Below, in pieces: positions 39,889 to 49,148 of a stretch of DNA of 52,950 nucleotides. Every line of letters starts with the position of its first letter. The first letter of the stretch is position 1. Source of the stretch: Bacteroidota bacterium (GTDB lineage: Bacteria; Bacteroidota; Bacteroidia; Flavobacteriales; Flavobacteriaceae). The position numbers and the translations under genes were made by a program. The notes under the pieces were generated by a model. It saw only the letters and a program-made list of their open reading frames with translations. It was not told the DNA's origin and made no database searches. Location of the stretch: positions 1-52,950 of the forward strand of contig JAEWLN010000139.1 in assembly GCA_023457535.1 (NCBI GenBank). The letters are read 5' to 3'.

Positions 39889-40758
39889 CTAATTGACCGT
39901 CAAATAATGAAGCTGTTTGGGCGTTCCGTTGTAGATATTGATGTCGACATTTCCCGGAATCCCGTCTACGGACGCACTTTCAGTAAACTGCCAGAACAAC
40001 CAGTCGGCTTTGATGTCCTCGACAAAAAAGTTATAATTGGCGATCCAAAACGTATAATCGCTGAACTCCTCCTTTAGAAAAGCATCGTAATATTTCTCGC
40101 CCGAGTAAATAATCGGCTTTACTTTGTAATGCTTGTCGACTTTCTCCAGCCAACGCCTTAGCCCCTTTTTGAGACTGTCGATAGATTGATTCTCGGGAAG
40201 CTTTTCAATATCGAGCACAGGCGGCAGATCGCCACTTTTTAATTGCACCGTGCGGATAAAATTCTCTGCCTGCTCGATCGAATTCTCGTTTGGCCGGTAG
40301 TAATGGTAGGCCCCGCGCAACAATCCCTTTTTTTGCGCAGCCGCCCAATTGTCTTTGAAACACGTGTCTACGGCATCCTTTCCGGCAGTGGCCCGAATGA
40401 ACACGAATTGCAGCAAAAACGTATTTTCGACATACTGCACGCGGTCCCAATCGATCTGACCCTGGTATTGCGAGACATCGAAACCAATGACCTTGTCTTC
40501 GTATTTGGTCATCAGCTGATAATTGCGCACGTCGGTGATGCGCTTTTCCCCGGGTGAATTTTGCTTTTGGACCTTGTGCGACTTAAATCCAAGGTAGTAT
40601 GATAGCCCGTCGCGGTAGTGGTAAATTGCCGCAAAAACGGTTAAGACAAAAACCGCCAAGCCTACGATCCGCAAACGCGCACCGCTCCAAAACGGCGATT
40701 TCCTACCGCGCGTGGGCCTGCGCATGCCCGCATTTCGCTTGACCGGACGTTTCCTCAT
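39889..40758 (-). CDS. Membrane-anchored GH25 lysozyme
   Basis: The protein has 289 residues. A strongly basic N-terminus (MRKRPVKRNAGMRRPTRGRK) precedes one membrane helix (about 29-46), so it is probably an N-in, periplasm-facing anchor. The GH25 domain shows VIGFDVSQYQGQIDWDRV, FIRATAG, GAYHYYRP, the catalytic Asp/Glu pair in PPVLDIEKLP, and the C-terminal WLFWQFTESASVDGIPGNVD. GH25 enzymes cut the glycan strands of peptidoglycan. It lies ten bases behind pssA. Confidence 0.92.
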   Translation of the reverse strand: MRKRPVKRNAGMRRPTRGRKSPFWSGARLRIVGLAVFVLTVFAAIYHYRDGLSYYLGFKSHKVQKQNSPGEKRITDVRNYQLMTKYEDKVIGFDVSQYQGQIDWDRVQYVENTFLLQFVFIRATAGKDAVDTCFKDNWAAAQKKGLLRGAYHYYRPNENSIEQAENFIRTVQLKSGDLPPVLDIEKLPENQSIDSLKKGLRRWLEKVDKHYKVKPIIYSGEKYYDAFLKEEFSDYTFWIANYNFFVEDIKADWLFWQFTESASVDGIPGNVDINIYNGTPKQLHYLTVN

Positions 40759-40768
40759 AAAGACGAAA

Positions 40769-41473
40769 CTACTTTTTAAAGAATTTATTGTTGACCACAG
40801 ACAGCAGCACGTACAGCATAATTACCAGTGGCACACCCGTAAATTGCAAACCGGCGAGCAGCAAAACGGCCAATGCCAGAAATACGATTTGCAACGTGTT
40901 TTTTTTCAGGCTAAACTCCTTGACCTTAAGCGAAAACAACGGAATTTCGGCGTTCAGGATATAAGCGCTGAAAAGCGAAATAACCAATAAAATTCCGTGA
41001 TCGGTCAGGATTTCGAGTATAAAAAAACTTTCGGTAGTGGCTTTGACCAACGGCAAACTCATGATAAACATCGCATTGGCCGGCGTAGGAAGTCCGATGA
41101 ACGAATCAGTCTGACGCGTGTCGATGTTAAAATTGGCCAAACGGTAACAAGATCCAAGCGTAATGACAAATCCCAGAAACGGGATCCACGCACCGTCCCA
41201 ACCCGATCCGCTTTTCATCAACTGGTACATGACCAGTCCGGGCGTAACACCGCTGGTGACCATATCGGCTAATGAATCGAGCTGCAACCCGAGCGGGCTC
41301 GAAACGTTGAACATGCGCGCGAAAAATCCGTCAAAAAAATCGAGGAAAATCCCCGCACACACCAACAGGAACGCCATTGTGAAATCCTCGTGAAAGGCAT
41401 AAATCACGGCAATACAGCCGCACATTAAGTTTCCGAGCGTTATCGCATTCGGGACGTGCTTTTTGATGTTCAT
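40769..41473 (-). CDS. pssA: CDP-diacylglycerol-serine O-phosphatidyltransferase
   Basis: The ATG at 41473 gives 234 residues, eight membrane helices, beginning MNIKKHVPNAITLGNLMCGC. The CDP-alcohol phosphatidyltransferase motif is complete: LDFFDGFFARMFN then GLQLDSLADMVTSG. It makes phosphatidylserine, the precursor of phosphatidylethanolamine. The open frame continues far upstream (to 42649), but that part lies antisense to the PorV-like gene and is not coding. I recognise this short form as the Bacteroidetes/Gram-positive type. Confidence 0.94.
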   Translation of the reverse strand: MNIKKHVPNAITLGNLMCGCIAVIYAFHEDFTMAFLLVCAGIFLDFFDGFFARMFNVSSPLGLQLDSLADMVTSGVTPGLVMYQLMKSGSGWDGAWIPFLGFVITLGSCYRLANFNIDTRQTDSFIGLPTPANAMFIMSLPLVKATTESFFILEILTDHGILLVISLFSAYILNAEIPLFSLKVKEFSLKKNTLQIVFLALAVLLLAGLQFTGVPLVIMLYVLLSVVNNKFFKK

Positions 41474-41595
41474 TCGAGGCCATTTTGAAAAACAAATGTA
41501 GCACAATAACTGCAACAGATGCGCGTTTTTTACATGACTTTTCACCCAGGCGCGTTTCTTTTGCCCCAACACAACGACAGGCGCGGAAAAATTTA

Positions 41596-41603
41596 TATTT
41601 TTG
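41596..41603 (+). promoter_or_regulatory. -7 box (TATTTTTG) for the PorV-like gene
   Basis: TAnnTTTG match 36 bases before the GTG start codon. No -33 TTG is seen at the expected distance. Confidence 0.5.
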
Positions 41604-41638
41604 GCAGGATTTAATTCAAATTTCGTAACAACCCAACC

Positions 41639-42709
41639 GTGATCAAAAAACTTGCGTCGCTTTTTCTGGTTTTGATTTTCGCTACGGCCGGCGCCCAGAC
41701 GGTTCGGAAGTATTCCAACGAATTCATGAACATTGGCGTGGATGCCGCAGCGCTCGGTATGGCCAATGCCGTAACGGCCAGCACCATGGATGTCAACTCC
41801 GGTTATTGGAATCCGGCCGGCCTTGTCCAACTCGGGGACAAACAAATTGCGCTGATGCACGCCAGCTATTTTGCGAACATTGCCGCTTATGATTACGCCG
41901 CATTTGCAACGCCCATAGACGACCGCAGTGCCTGGGGTATTTCTGCGATGCGATTTGGCGTGGACGACATCCTTAACACCACCGAGCTTATCGACGAGCA
42001 GGGCAATATCGACTACAACCGCATCAGCAAATTCTCTACCGCCGATTACGGTTTCATCGTGTCGTATGCGCGGCGCTTGCAGGTACCCGGCTGGCAATAC
42101 GGAATCAATGCGAAAGTCATCCGGCGCATCATTGGCGATTTTGCCAACTCCTGGGGTTTCGGGATCGATGCCGGGATCCAGTTTGAGCGCAACAACTGGA
42201 AATATGGGTTGATGCTGCGCGATATCACGACCACGTACAACATCTGGAACATCAACGAAGAAGAATACCAGAAAATCAAAGACGCCGTTCCGGGCCAAAA
42301 CCAGGAACTGCCGGAAAGCACAGAAATCACGATGCCAAAGGCCCAACTCGGCATGGCCAAAAAATTTGAATTCCACTACGATTATACGTTGCTTGCCGCG
42401 GTCAACCTCAACATGGAATTTGCGCGTACGAACGATGTGATCTCCACCGATGTGGTATCGATCGCACCGGCCATCGGGTTTGAAGGCGGCTATACCGATC
42501 TGGTATTTTTGCGCGCCGGCATCGGCAATTTTCAGCAAATCACGCAAATCGACGGTTCGGGCAAACTGAGTTTTCAGCCTAACATCGGTCTCGGGTTCAA
42601 ATACAAAGGCATCCAGATCGACTATGCACTCACGGACCTGGGCAACCAAAGCGCCGCCTTGTATTCGAATATTTTCTCACTTAAGGTCGATCTCGGCATT
42701 TTCAGGTAA
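41639..42709 (+). CDS. PorV/PorQ-family outer-membrane beta-barrel protein
   Basis: The protein has 356 residues starting at GTG (41639; no ATG is available). The signal peptide is residues 1-19 (KKLASLFLVLIFATAGAQ). The mature part is an OmpP1/FadL-like barrel with YSNEFMNIGVDAAALGMANA and NSGYWNPAGLVQLGDKQIAL, the hallmark of PorV/PorQ proteins. PorV and PorQ belong to the type IX secretion apparatus: PorV shuttles cargo to the attachment complex. Which paralogue this is cannot be told. It shares its last base with the first of lnt (TAATG). Confidence 0.88.
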   Translation: MIKKLASLFLVLIFATAGAQTVRKYSNEFMNIGVDAAALGMANAVTASTMDVNSGYWNPAGLVQLGDKQIALMHASYFANIAAYDYAAFATPIDDRSAWGISAMRFGVDDILNTTELIDEQGNIDYNRISKFSTADYGFIVSYARRLQVPGWQYGINAKVIRRIIGDFANSWGFGIDAGIQFERNNWKYGLMLRDITTTYNIWNINEEEYQKIKDAVPGQNQELPESTEITMPKAQLGMAKKFEFHYDYTLLAAVNLNMEFARTNDVISTDVVSIAPAIGFEGGYTDLVFLRAGIGNFQQITQIDGSGKLSFQPNIGLGFKYKGIQIDYALTDLGNQSAALYSNIFSLKVDLGIFR

Positions 42710-44307
42710 TGGAATGGCTTAGAAGACCGCTCGTATTGTCGGCCATTTCGGGCTTGTTGCTCGCGCTGAGCTGGCCCACGTACGGCTTTCCGCTGCTGGT
42801 TTTTGTCGCCTTTGTGCCGCTTTTGTTTGCCGAGCACAACATCCGCCTGACGGGAAATAAAGTCAAGGCCAAGGTTTGGGCCAATGCTTACCTGACCTTT
42901 CTGATCTGGAATTTCATCACGACCTGGTGGCTTTTTTACGCCTCGGCGGTGGGAATGTTGTTTGCCGTATTGGTCAACTCGCTGCTCATGAGCCTTTTGT
43001 TTGTGCTGTATCACGTGGTTTCAAAGCGGATGCCGCGCGTGTGGGCGCTGACGTTGTTGGTGTGTTTGTGGATCTCCTTTGAAAAATTTCACCTCGGATG
43101 GGACTTCTCGTGGCCCTGGCTCAACCTTGGGCATGTTTTCGCCGATTATCCGCAATGGATCCAATGGTACGAATACACGGGCGCGTTTGGCGGATCGTTG
43201 TGGGTGCTGCTTGCAAACGCTTTTGTGTTCGATGCGGCCATGCGTTTGGGTCCGCACACGCTTGCCGATGCCACCCGACGCATTGTCCCGAAACTCCTGG
43301 TATGGATTGCCGCGCCGATGATTCTATCGCTGTGGATGTACCAGGGCTATCAAAGCGAAGGTCCGGTGCGCGAGGCGATCGTATTGCAGCCCAACGTCGA
43401 TCCGTACACCGAAAAATACGACACACCCAATTTCGACATCGCCAAAGGACTGCTCGCCCAGGCCGACCAATTGCGCACACCCGATACAAAGTACATCATC
43501 GCGCCGGAAACCGTGCTTGCCGAAAACGCGCCGTTCAATCAATTTTACTACTCGCCGGCGTTCCGGCTCATGAAAGACTATCTGGCCGCGTACCCTAATG
43601 TGGAATTGTTGTGGGGCATCGATACCTATAATTTTGTGCTCGATCCCAAGAGCGTGTCGCCGTCGTCCAACTTATATCGTCCGGGCGTTTGGGTCGACTT
43701 TTACAACGCAGCGCTTTTTGTCGACCACCGCGCGACATTCCAGAAATACTACAAATCCAAGCTTGTCGTCGGGATTGAAAACCTGCCGTACAAGCCGGTT
43801 CTTGAACCTATTTTGGGCAACTTCATGCTCGATCTGGGCGGAACCATATCGACCAAAACGATACAAACAGAGCGTACGCCGTTCACTGCGGATGACGGCA
43901 CGAAGGTTGCGCCCATCATTTGCTACGAATCAGTCTATGGCGAATATGTGACCGGATTTGTCAAAAACGGCGCCGATTTTCTGGCCATCATCACCAATGA
44001 CGCCTGGTGGAACGATACCCAGGGCCACAAACAACACCTGACCTTTGCCACATTGCGCGCCATCGAAACGCGCCGCGACATTGCCCGCAGCGCCAATACG
44101 GGTATCTCGGCATTTATCAACCAGAAAGGCGACATTGTGAGCCGGACCCAATACGGCGAGAAAACAGCTTTGCGCGGCCAGGTCCATTTGAACGACCGGC
44201 TGACTTTTTACGTGCGTCACGGCGATTACATTGCACGCGCGGCCGCTTTGGTGCTTGTAATACTGCTGCTTGTGGTGGTGGTAAAAAACAGAAAAGCGCG
44301 GTTTTGA
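42709..44307 (+). CDS. lnt: Apolipoprotein N-acyltransferase
   Basis: A 532-residue inner-membrane enzyme. Five to six N-terminal helices are followed by the periplasmic nitrilase-like domain and a final helix (AAALVLVILLLVVVV). Catalytic residues fit the Glu-Lys-Cys scheme: Glu in IAPETVLAE, Lys near KSKLVVGIENL, Cys in PIICYESVYGEYV. It adds the third acyl chain to lipoproteins. It is coupled to the PorV-like gene and ends exactly where the convergent sugar transferase ends. Confidence 0.94.
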   Translation: MEWLRRPLVLSAISGLLLALSWPTYGFPLLVFVAFVPLLFAEHNIRLTGNKVKAKVWANAYLTFLIWNFITTWWLFYASAVGMLFAVLVNSLLMSLLFVLYHVVSKRMPRVWALTLLVCLWISFEKFHLGWDFSWPWLNLGHVFADYPQWIQWYEYTGAFGGSLWVLLANAFVFDAAMRLGPHTLADATRRIVPKLLVWIAAPMILSLWMYQGYQSEGPVREAIVLQPNVDPYTEKYDTPNFDIAKGLLAQADQLRTPDTKYIIAPETVLAENAPFNQFYYSPAFRLMKDYLAAYPNVELLWGIDTYNFVLDPKSVSPSSNLYRPGVWVDFYNAALFVDHRATFQKYYKSKLVVGIENLPYKPVLEPILGNFMLDLGGTISTKTIQTERTPFTADDGTKVAPIICYESVYGEYVTGFVKNGADFLAIITNDAWWNDTQGHKQHLTFATLRAIETRRDIARSANTGISAFINQKGDIVSRTQYGEKTALRGQVHLNDRLTFYVRHGDYIARAAALVLVILLLVVVVKNRKARF

Positions 44308-45702
44308 TTACTGTCCGCGGTAGAATAAAATGGTGCTGAAGGTCTTGAGCACAATGTTGATGTCGAGAAAAATACTGCGGTGTTTGATGTAATACAAATC
44401 GTATTGCAGTTTGATCAGGCTGTCGTCTATCGTCTCGCCGTACGAATAGTTAACCTGCGCCCAACCGGTCAACCCGGGCTTGATTACGTGGCGGGTTTCG
44501 TAAAACGGCATTTTCTCTGCTATTTCATGGACAAAAACCGGGCGTTCGGGCCGCGGGCCGATTACACCCATATCGCCTTTGAGAATGTTGATGAACTGCG
44601 GGAATTCGTCGAGTCGGGTTTTGCGCAAGAACTTCCCGAAAGCGGTAATGCGCGAATCGTTGCTTGTGGTAAAGACCGCGCCATGCTTTTCTGCATTTTT
44701 GATCATCGTACGGAATTTGAGGATGTTGAACACCTGGCCATTTTTGCCTACGCGCTCCTGGGTGTAGAAAAGCCGTCCGCGGTTGCCCAGCATGTTCCCT
44801 ATAAGAATGAGCGGCAACAACGCCAGCATCAGCAGCACACCACACAAGGACAATATAATTTCTACGCCGCGCACCACGAGCAGGTACAAATGGTTCTGGT
44901 TACTGCGACTGAACGGAAAATAACGGTAAAAATCCTGCGCCACATACTGCACCGGAATGCGCTGCGTGATGCTTTCATAAACCTGTGTGTATTCCCGGAT
45001 GATGTAGCCGCGCTCGAGCAAATGGATCAACTGGTTATAGATGCGCGCCGATATAGCGTCCGATTTTTGGGACGCCACGACCACTTCAGAAACCGAATGA
45101 TCGACCACGAACCGCTCGAGATGGCTCACCGGGATCAGGTGTACGGTTGGAATGGCATTGGGCTCACCGTGATGCGCACTGTCCGACGGAACAAATCCCA
45201 TGACCTTGTAATGCGGATCTGCGGTTTCAAGCGCCCCGACAAGTTCATCGACCTGATCCCCATCGCAAATCAGGACGACTTTTTTGACAAACCGGCCCGA
45301 GGCGAGAAAGTGTACATAAATCAGCCGCCAAATCAGCAGCGAAAGCAATACGGCAAGGTAAAAGTACAGGATCTGCAATCGGTTGGAAGGCAGCACAGGC
45401 GTGTAGATCGGGGTCAGCAAATAGACCAGTACCGTGGTCGACGCGGTAAGAATCGTACTTTTGACGATCTGGAACTGATGGCTGGCCACTTGCAGATTGT
45501 ACATCTCAAAAACGGTCCCGATCAGTGAAATATAAACCGCCAGTACGATTGTCCACGAAAAGTTGCTCGCCGAAAACTGGAAATACCTGAAGTTGAAATA
45601 ATTCCCTACCACATACAAGGCCAGCAACACGCAAAAAATATCAAAGATGCGCAACAAAATTTTGCGTTCTGAAATCTCAAAGTGTATTTTTTTGCGTTGC
45701 AT
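44308..45702 (-). CDS. Polyprenyl-phosphate sugar-1-phosphate transferase (WcaJ-like)
   Basis: The ATG at 45702 gives 464 residues; the codon before it is TTG. Four N-terminal helices and a CoA-binding-like domain precede a fifth helix and the bacterial sugar transferase domain, with RLFYTQERVGKNGQVFNILK, RKTRLDEFPQFINILKGDMG, VIGPRPERPVFV and LTGWAQVNYSYGE. It puts the first sugar phosphate (probably glucose) on undecaprenyl phosphate to start a polysaccharide repeat unit. It is the last gene of the minus-strand cluster and its stop abuts the lnt stop. Confidence 0.94.
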   Translation of the reverse strand: MQRKKIHFEISERKILLRIFDIFCVLLALYVVGNYFNFRYFQFSASNFSWTIVLAVYISLIGTVFEMYNLQVASHQFQIVKSTILTASTTVLVYLLTPIYTPVLPSNRLQILYFYLAVLLSLLIWRLIYVHFLASGRFVKKVVLICDGDQVDELVGALETADPHYKVMGFVPSDSAHHGEPNAIPTVHLIPVSHLERFVVDHSVSEVVVASQKSDAISARIYNQLIHLLERGYIIREYTQVYESITQRIPVQYVAQDFYRYFPFSRSNQNHLYLLVVRGVEIILSLCGVLLMLALLPLILIGNMLGNRGRLFYTQERVGKNGQVFNILKFRTMIKNAEKHGAVFTTSNDSRITAFGKFLRKTRLDEFPQFINILKGDMGVIGPRPERPVFVHEIAEKMPFYETRHVIKPGLTGWAQVNYSYGETIDDSLIKLQYDLYYIKHRSIFLDINIVLKTFSTILFYRGQ

Positions 45703-45756
45703 CAATAGGGTTGAAAATGAATCTGCAATTTAATAAATTATAGTAATAACCGGAAA

Positions 45757-46767
45757 CTATTCCAACAACCTGACCCACTGCTGTTTGATCCGGTCAAAAT
45801 CAAATCCGGCGACAAGCCTGGCTGCATTTTGCGCGAGCCCGGACGCCAAACCAGGTTCAGCAATCAGCCGCTGGAGCGCGCCCACCATCGCCGCGGCATC
45901 ATCGTCGTCCACGAGCAAAGCCGTACGGCCGTGTTCGAGCAAAAACGGTATGCCGCCCACATTGGTCGACACCACGGGTAATCCGAGCGCCATTGCCTCA
46001 ATGACGCTGACGGGCATGTTGTCAAAATGGGTGGTGTTGATGAACAGGTCATACGAAGCGGCCAGCGCAGTCCATTCGGGTTTGGAAAGTTTGCCCGTAA
46101 ATGTAACGGAAAGCCCCTGCCTTTGCGCCGATTGCTTGATTTGGCCGAGGTAGCCGTTCTTATCCGGCCCAACCATACACAGCCGCGCATCGGGATACAA
46201 TTGACGCATCGCGGCAAAAACGGTAAGTGCCATTTCCGGATTGTAAATTGCGGCAAAAGACCGCACCCACAACAACTTTGGACCCACTGAGGACCGCTCG
46301 CGAAACGGATATTTAGCGGTTTCGATCGAGTTCGGGATATGCACCAGGCGACTGAAACCGGCGTCGGCGAAAGCGTGAAATAAATACTGCGAAGGTGCCA
46401 CGTTTGCATACGCATTCTTAAAGATCATCCGGCTGGTTCGCGGGCTGCGCCTCAATCGCGATGGCAATTCCCCGCCGCGCAGGATCGGGACATAGCGTAC
46501 GCCCAGGACCCTGCACAATTGACTTACTGCAAATGCGTACCAGAAATTGGACGTACTATAGGTGTCGATCAGGACATAATCGGAACGGCGGCCATAGCGC
46601 AGCGTTTGAAAGAGCATGTCCAGAAGCCGCAGCGGCTTGTTCTTGACTTCAGAAGTATAGCGCATCACAAAACCTTCGCGCGCGAGCAACGGACCAAGCG
46701 TTTCAATACTCGTGGCGGTGAAGCCGTGTGCCGATAATTTATTCCCTACGTACAAGATTTTCTTCAC
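45757..46767 (-). CDS. Glycosyltransferase family 4-type protein
   Basis: The protein has 336 residues with the GT-B fold. It starts KKILYVGNKLSAHGFTATSI with GTG (46767), overlapping the polymerase gene by 29 bases. The C-terminal donor-binding half has NTTHFDNMPVSVIEAMALGLP and VVSTNVGGIPFLLEHGRTAL, in which the Glu of SVIEAMALG is the usual nucleotide-sugar contact. It probably adds one sugar to the lipid-linked repeat unit in the cytoplasm. The donor sugar is unknown. Confidence 0.9.
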   Translation of the reverse strand: MKKILYVGNKLSAHGFTATSIETLGPLLAREGFVMRYTSEVKNKPLRLLDMLFQTLRYGRRSDYVLIDTYSTSNFWYAFAVSQLCRVLGVRYVPILRGGELPSRLRRSPRTSRMIFKNAYANVAPSQYLFHAFADAGFSRLVHIPNSIETAKYPFRERSSVGPKLLWVRSFAAIYNPEMALTVFAAMRQLYPDARLCMVGPDKNGYLGQIKQSAQRQGLSVTFTGKLSKPEWTALAASYDLFINTTHFDNMPVSVIEAMALGLPVVSTNVGGIPFLLEHGRTALLVDDDDAAAMVGALQRLIAEPGLASGLAQNAARLVAGFDFDRIKQQWVRLLE

Positions 46768-48085
46768 CGTTGTATACTTTTAAAATGGATAGCGCATAAA
46801 CGAAAGCAGGCACTGCCAGGCGCATCGCCGCGTGGTTGATCGTAAGCAGCCAGAACACCAAAAAACACAGCATATAGAGGTGCATCCGATTGTCAAGATA
46901 CAGAATCAAAGGTGTGACAAACAACACGAGCATGGCCATGATCCCAAATGCGCCATGTTCGGCGAGCATGCGCGTGAGCTCGTTGTGGGACAGTGAGCTT
47001 TTGCCGATGATTTCCCCACGCATCCTAGGGCTTCGCGCCACCCCCACGCCAAAAACAGGGTTGGCCTTAAACATAATAATGTCCGACTCCATAATGTCTT
47101 CGCGCCCGGATAGCCGGCTTTCTTTGACACGCCCTGACGCATCCTGATTGGCATACCGCTTCTCGATCAGTCCGTCGGTTTCATTGATCGAATAAATCCA
47201 GATACCGGCCAAAAGCAAAAGAAAAAAGGAACCTACTATATGAAACTTGATTTTACCGCGGGTGTTAAGTTTAAAGTAAAGCACGACCATCAGCAAAAAA
47301 ATCATCACAATGCTCGTAATCATTCCGCCGCGCGAAAAAGTAACCAGCCCGCGGTAAGCGATATTGAGAAACAGGAATAAATTTACGGCCAACACCAATT
47401 TTGACGACGAAAACAAAATCATGCGTACAAAGAAAATAAATACGCCGAGCCCGAGCATCGTGGCCACCTGATTAGGCCCGAAACCGCCCGATGTCTCGAA
47501 ATTGGACGAAGTACCTGTGACGACATCCCTCACGCTGGGCGTATAAAAAATCAGGTAGGTCATCGTAGCAACAATGGGCAAGGCCAGCATCACCAGAATG
47601 TTGTTGAGCCGCTCAAACGAAATGCGCAGCCGGTACATGTAAAGCGACGCGATCCCAAGGCAAACCGGACCGGAAATGTTGAATGAGATCGATTTGCGAA
47701 GCCGCTCGTCGAAATCGATTACCTGCGTGGAAATGAGCAGCCCGGGAATCAACAAAACCAAAAACACCCAATACACAACAGCGTTTTTGGAAAACCCTTT
47801 GTAATACATGGCCACGAGCAAATACCCTATTACCACGTATTTTGAAAACTCATACATCGGATTGCCATCGGTCATTCTGAGCAAAACTTCGGCGCCCACC
47901 ACATACGCGCACGCCTCCAGTACCTCGTGATTTTGGTTGCGCTTTCTGACAATGTAAATCAGTCCGCACAAAATGATCAGGTAACCGTAAATTTTGGACA
48001 AAAACGGCACCAAAAATATTAACCCGCCCAGTCCGAGGTGAACGGCGATCCAAAACAAATAGTTTCTATCTTCTTTATTTATCAT
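46739..48085 (-). CDS. O-antigen polymerase/ligase-like membrane protein (Wzy-like)
   Basis: A 448-residue protein with about ten to twelve membrane helices. A periplasmic loop between late helices carries the Wzy_C-like features: RESRLSGREDIMESDI with the following FKANPVFGVGVARS and SSLSHNELTRMLAEHG, including the conserved His-Asn/Glu. It polymerises or transfers lipid-linked repeat units at the periplasmic face. Its position inside the glycosyltransferase cluster argues for Wzy rather than WaaL, but this is inference. It overlaps both neighbouring genes. Confidence 0.88.
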   Translation of the reverse strand: MINKEDRNYLFWIAVHLGLGGLIFLVPFLSKIYGYLIILCGLIYIVRKRNQNHEVLEACAYVVGAEVLLRMTDGNPMYEFSKYVVIGYLLVAMYYKGFSKNAVVYWVFLVLLIPGLLISTQVIDFDERLRKSISFNISGPVCLGIASLYMYRLRISFERLNNILVMLALPIVATMTYLIFYTPSVRDVVTGTSSNFETSGGFGPNQVATMLGLGVFIFFVRMILFSSSKLVLAVNLFLFLNIAYRGLVTFSRGGMITSIVMIFLLMVVLYFKLNTRGKIKFHIVGSFFLLLLAGIWIYSINETDGLIEKRYANQDASGRVKESRLSGREDIMESDIIMFKANPVFGVGVARSPRMRGEIIGKSSLSHNELTRMLAEHGAFGIMAMLVLFVTPLILYLDNRMHLYMLCFLVFWLLTINHAAMRLAVPAFVYALSILKVYNGEENLVRRE

Positions 48086-49148
48086 CGCACTCGATCCATT
48101 GTAAATATTGCTGTATTACCGCTTTCTCGGAATATTGGCCCGATATGGTGTCCTTCAACGCACTACCCAACGCGACCCGCATGTCCCGGTTTCCAATCAG
48201 GCGGTGCAACGCCTGGTAAAACGGTTCCCAATCCGGACGCACCAATAAGCCGTTGACGCCATCCTGCACAATCGACGGAATTTGGCCTACCGCAGTGCAA
48301 ACCACGGCTTTTTCATAAATCCCGTATTCGAGCAACGCCACCGGGAGCCCTTCGTATGTGGAGGCGATCACGGCAATTTCTGTTTGGGCGATGATGTGCG
48401 CCGTATCGGTACGCAGGCCGTAAAGATAAACGCTTTCGTGTAATTGGTGCTGTGTGATGAACGCTTTTAACGCGTCCGAATATCCGTCGGCGCGATCCTC
48501 TCCTACCAGATGCAACGTCCAATCCGGATGCGTGGTGCGCAGGTGTCGCGCCACTTCCAGCAACAGCAGGTGGTTTTTGGGATGCCGCAGATTGGCCAGA
48601 CACAAAATGCGCTTGCCCGGCATCCCGCTTAAAATTGTCGTCCCGATAGCGGGCGATGCGACGATAAAATTAGGCAGGTAGATCGCACGCCGAACGCCAA
48701 GCGAACCCTTGCTCCAGGCCAGCAATTCGTGGTTGACGGCGATCACGCGGTCAAAAAACCGCGCACAAAGCCAAAGCATCCTGTTTTGCGCGACGGACTG
48801 GTTGCTGCGGTTGCCGTGGTGGTCATGCCAGATGATCTTCAGGCGCGGCATCAGGCACTTTGCGAGCGTCGCAGTAAAAAAAGAGGTACCGTGCGCATGG
48901 ATGTATCCGATGTGGTGTTTTTTGCAATAAGTGCGCAACTGCCACAGTGCGCGCCAGTCAAATTTGCCCTTCTTATTTAAAAATACATACGTTACGCCAC
49001 GATCGATCGTGGCTTTGAGCGGACCTTCCCTGCGTGTGGCGACCAGGCCCGAGAACGCTACGTGGCCGGCCAGCGCATTGGCGTATTGCACCGCCATTTT
49101 CTCAGCGCCGCCCATTTGGAGCGAATCGATCAATTGGACAATTCTCAT
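48075..49148 (-). CDS. Glycosyltransferase (GT4-type)
   Basis: The protein has 357 residues: N-terminal MRIVQLIDSLQMGGAEKMAV, the GT4 opening with the Gly-Gly loop; then HAHGTSFFTATLAKCL; then a C-terminal GT-B half with VIASTYEGLPVALLEYGIYE and VVCTAVGQIPSIVQDGVNGL. The Glu of LLEYG corresponds to the donor-contact residue. It overlaps the polymerase gene by eleven bases and the upstream glycosyltransferase gene by four (ATGA). Donor and acceptor are unknown. Confidence 0.92.
   Translation of the reverse strand: MRIVQLIDSLQMGGAEKMAVQYANALAGHVAFSGLVATRREGPLKATIDRGVTYVFLNKKGKFDWRALWQLRTYCKKHHIGYIHAHGTSFFTATLAKCLMPRLKIIWHDHHGNRSNQSVAQNRMLWLCARFFDRVIAVNHELLAWSKGSLGVRRAIYLPNFIVASPAIGTTILSGMPGKRILCLANLRHPKNHLLLLEVARHLRTTHPDWTLHLVGEDRADGYSDALKAFITQHQLHESVYLYGLRTDTAHIIAQTEIAVIASTYEGLPVALLEYGIYEKAVVCTAVGQIPSIVQDGVNGLLVRPDWEPFYQALHRLIGNRDMRVALGSALKDTISGQYSEKAVIQQYLQWIECDDK

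Noticed and set aside
39787..40077. 96-codon plus-strand frame across family A copy 3 and the lysozyme 3' end
   Set aside because: It runs through the repeat and then antisense to the conserved end of GH25; no domain or start signal.
41474..42649. Long N-terminal extension of the pssA frame (total 626 codons)
   Set aside because: The extra part is antisense to the PorV-like gene, and PssA homologues start at MNIKKHVPN.
44380..45528. 382-codon plus-strand frame opposite the sugar transferase
   Set aside because: Mirror of a conserved minus-strand enzyme; no recognisable protein.
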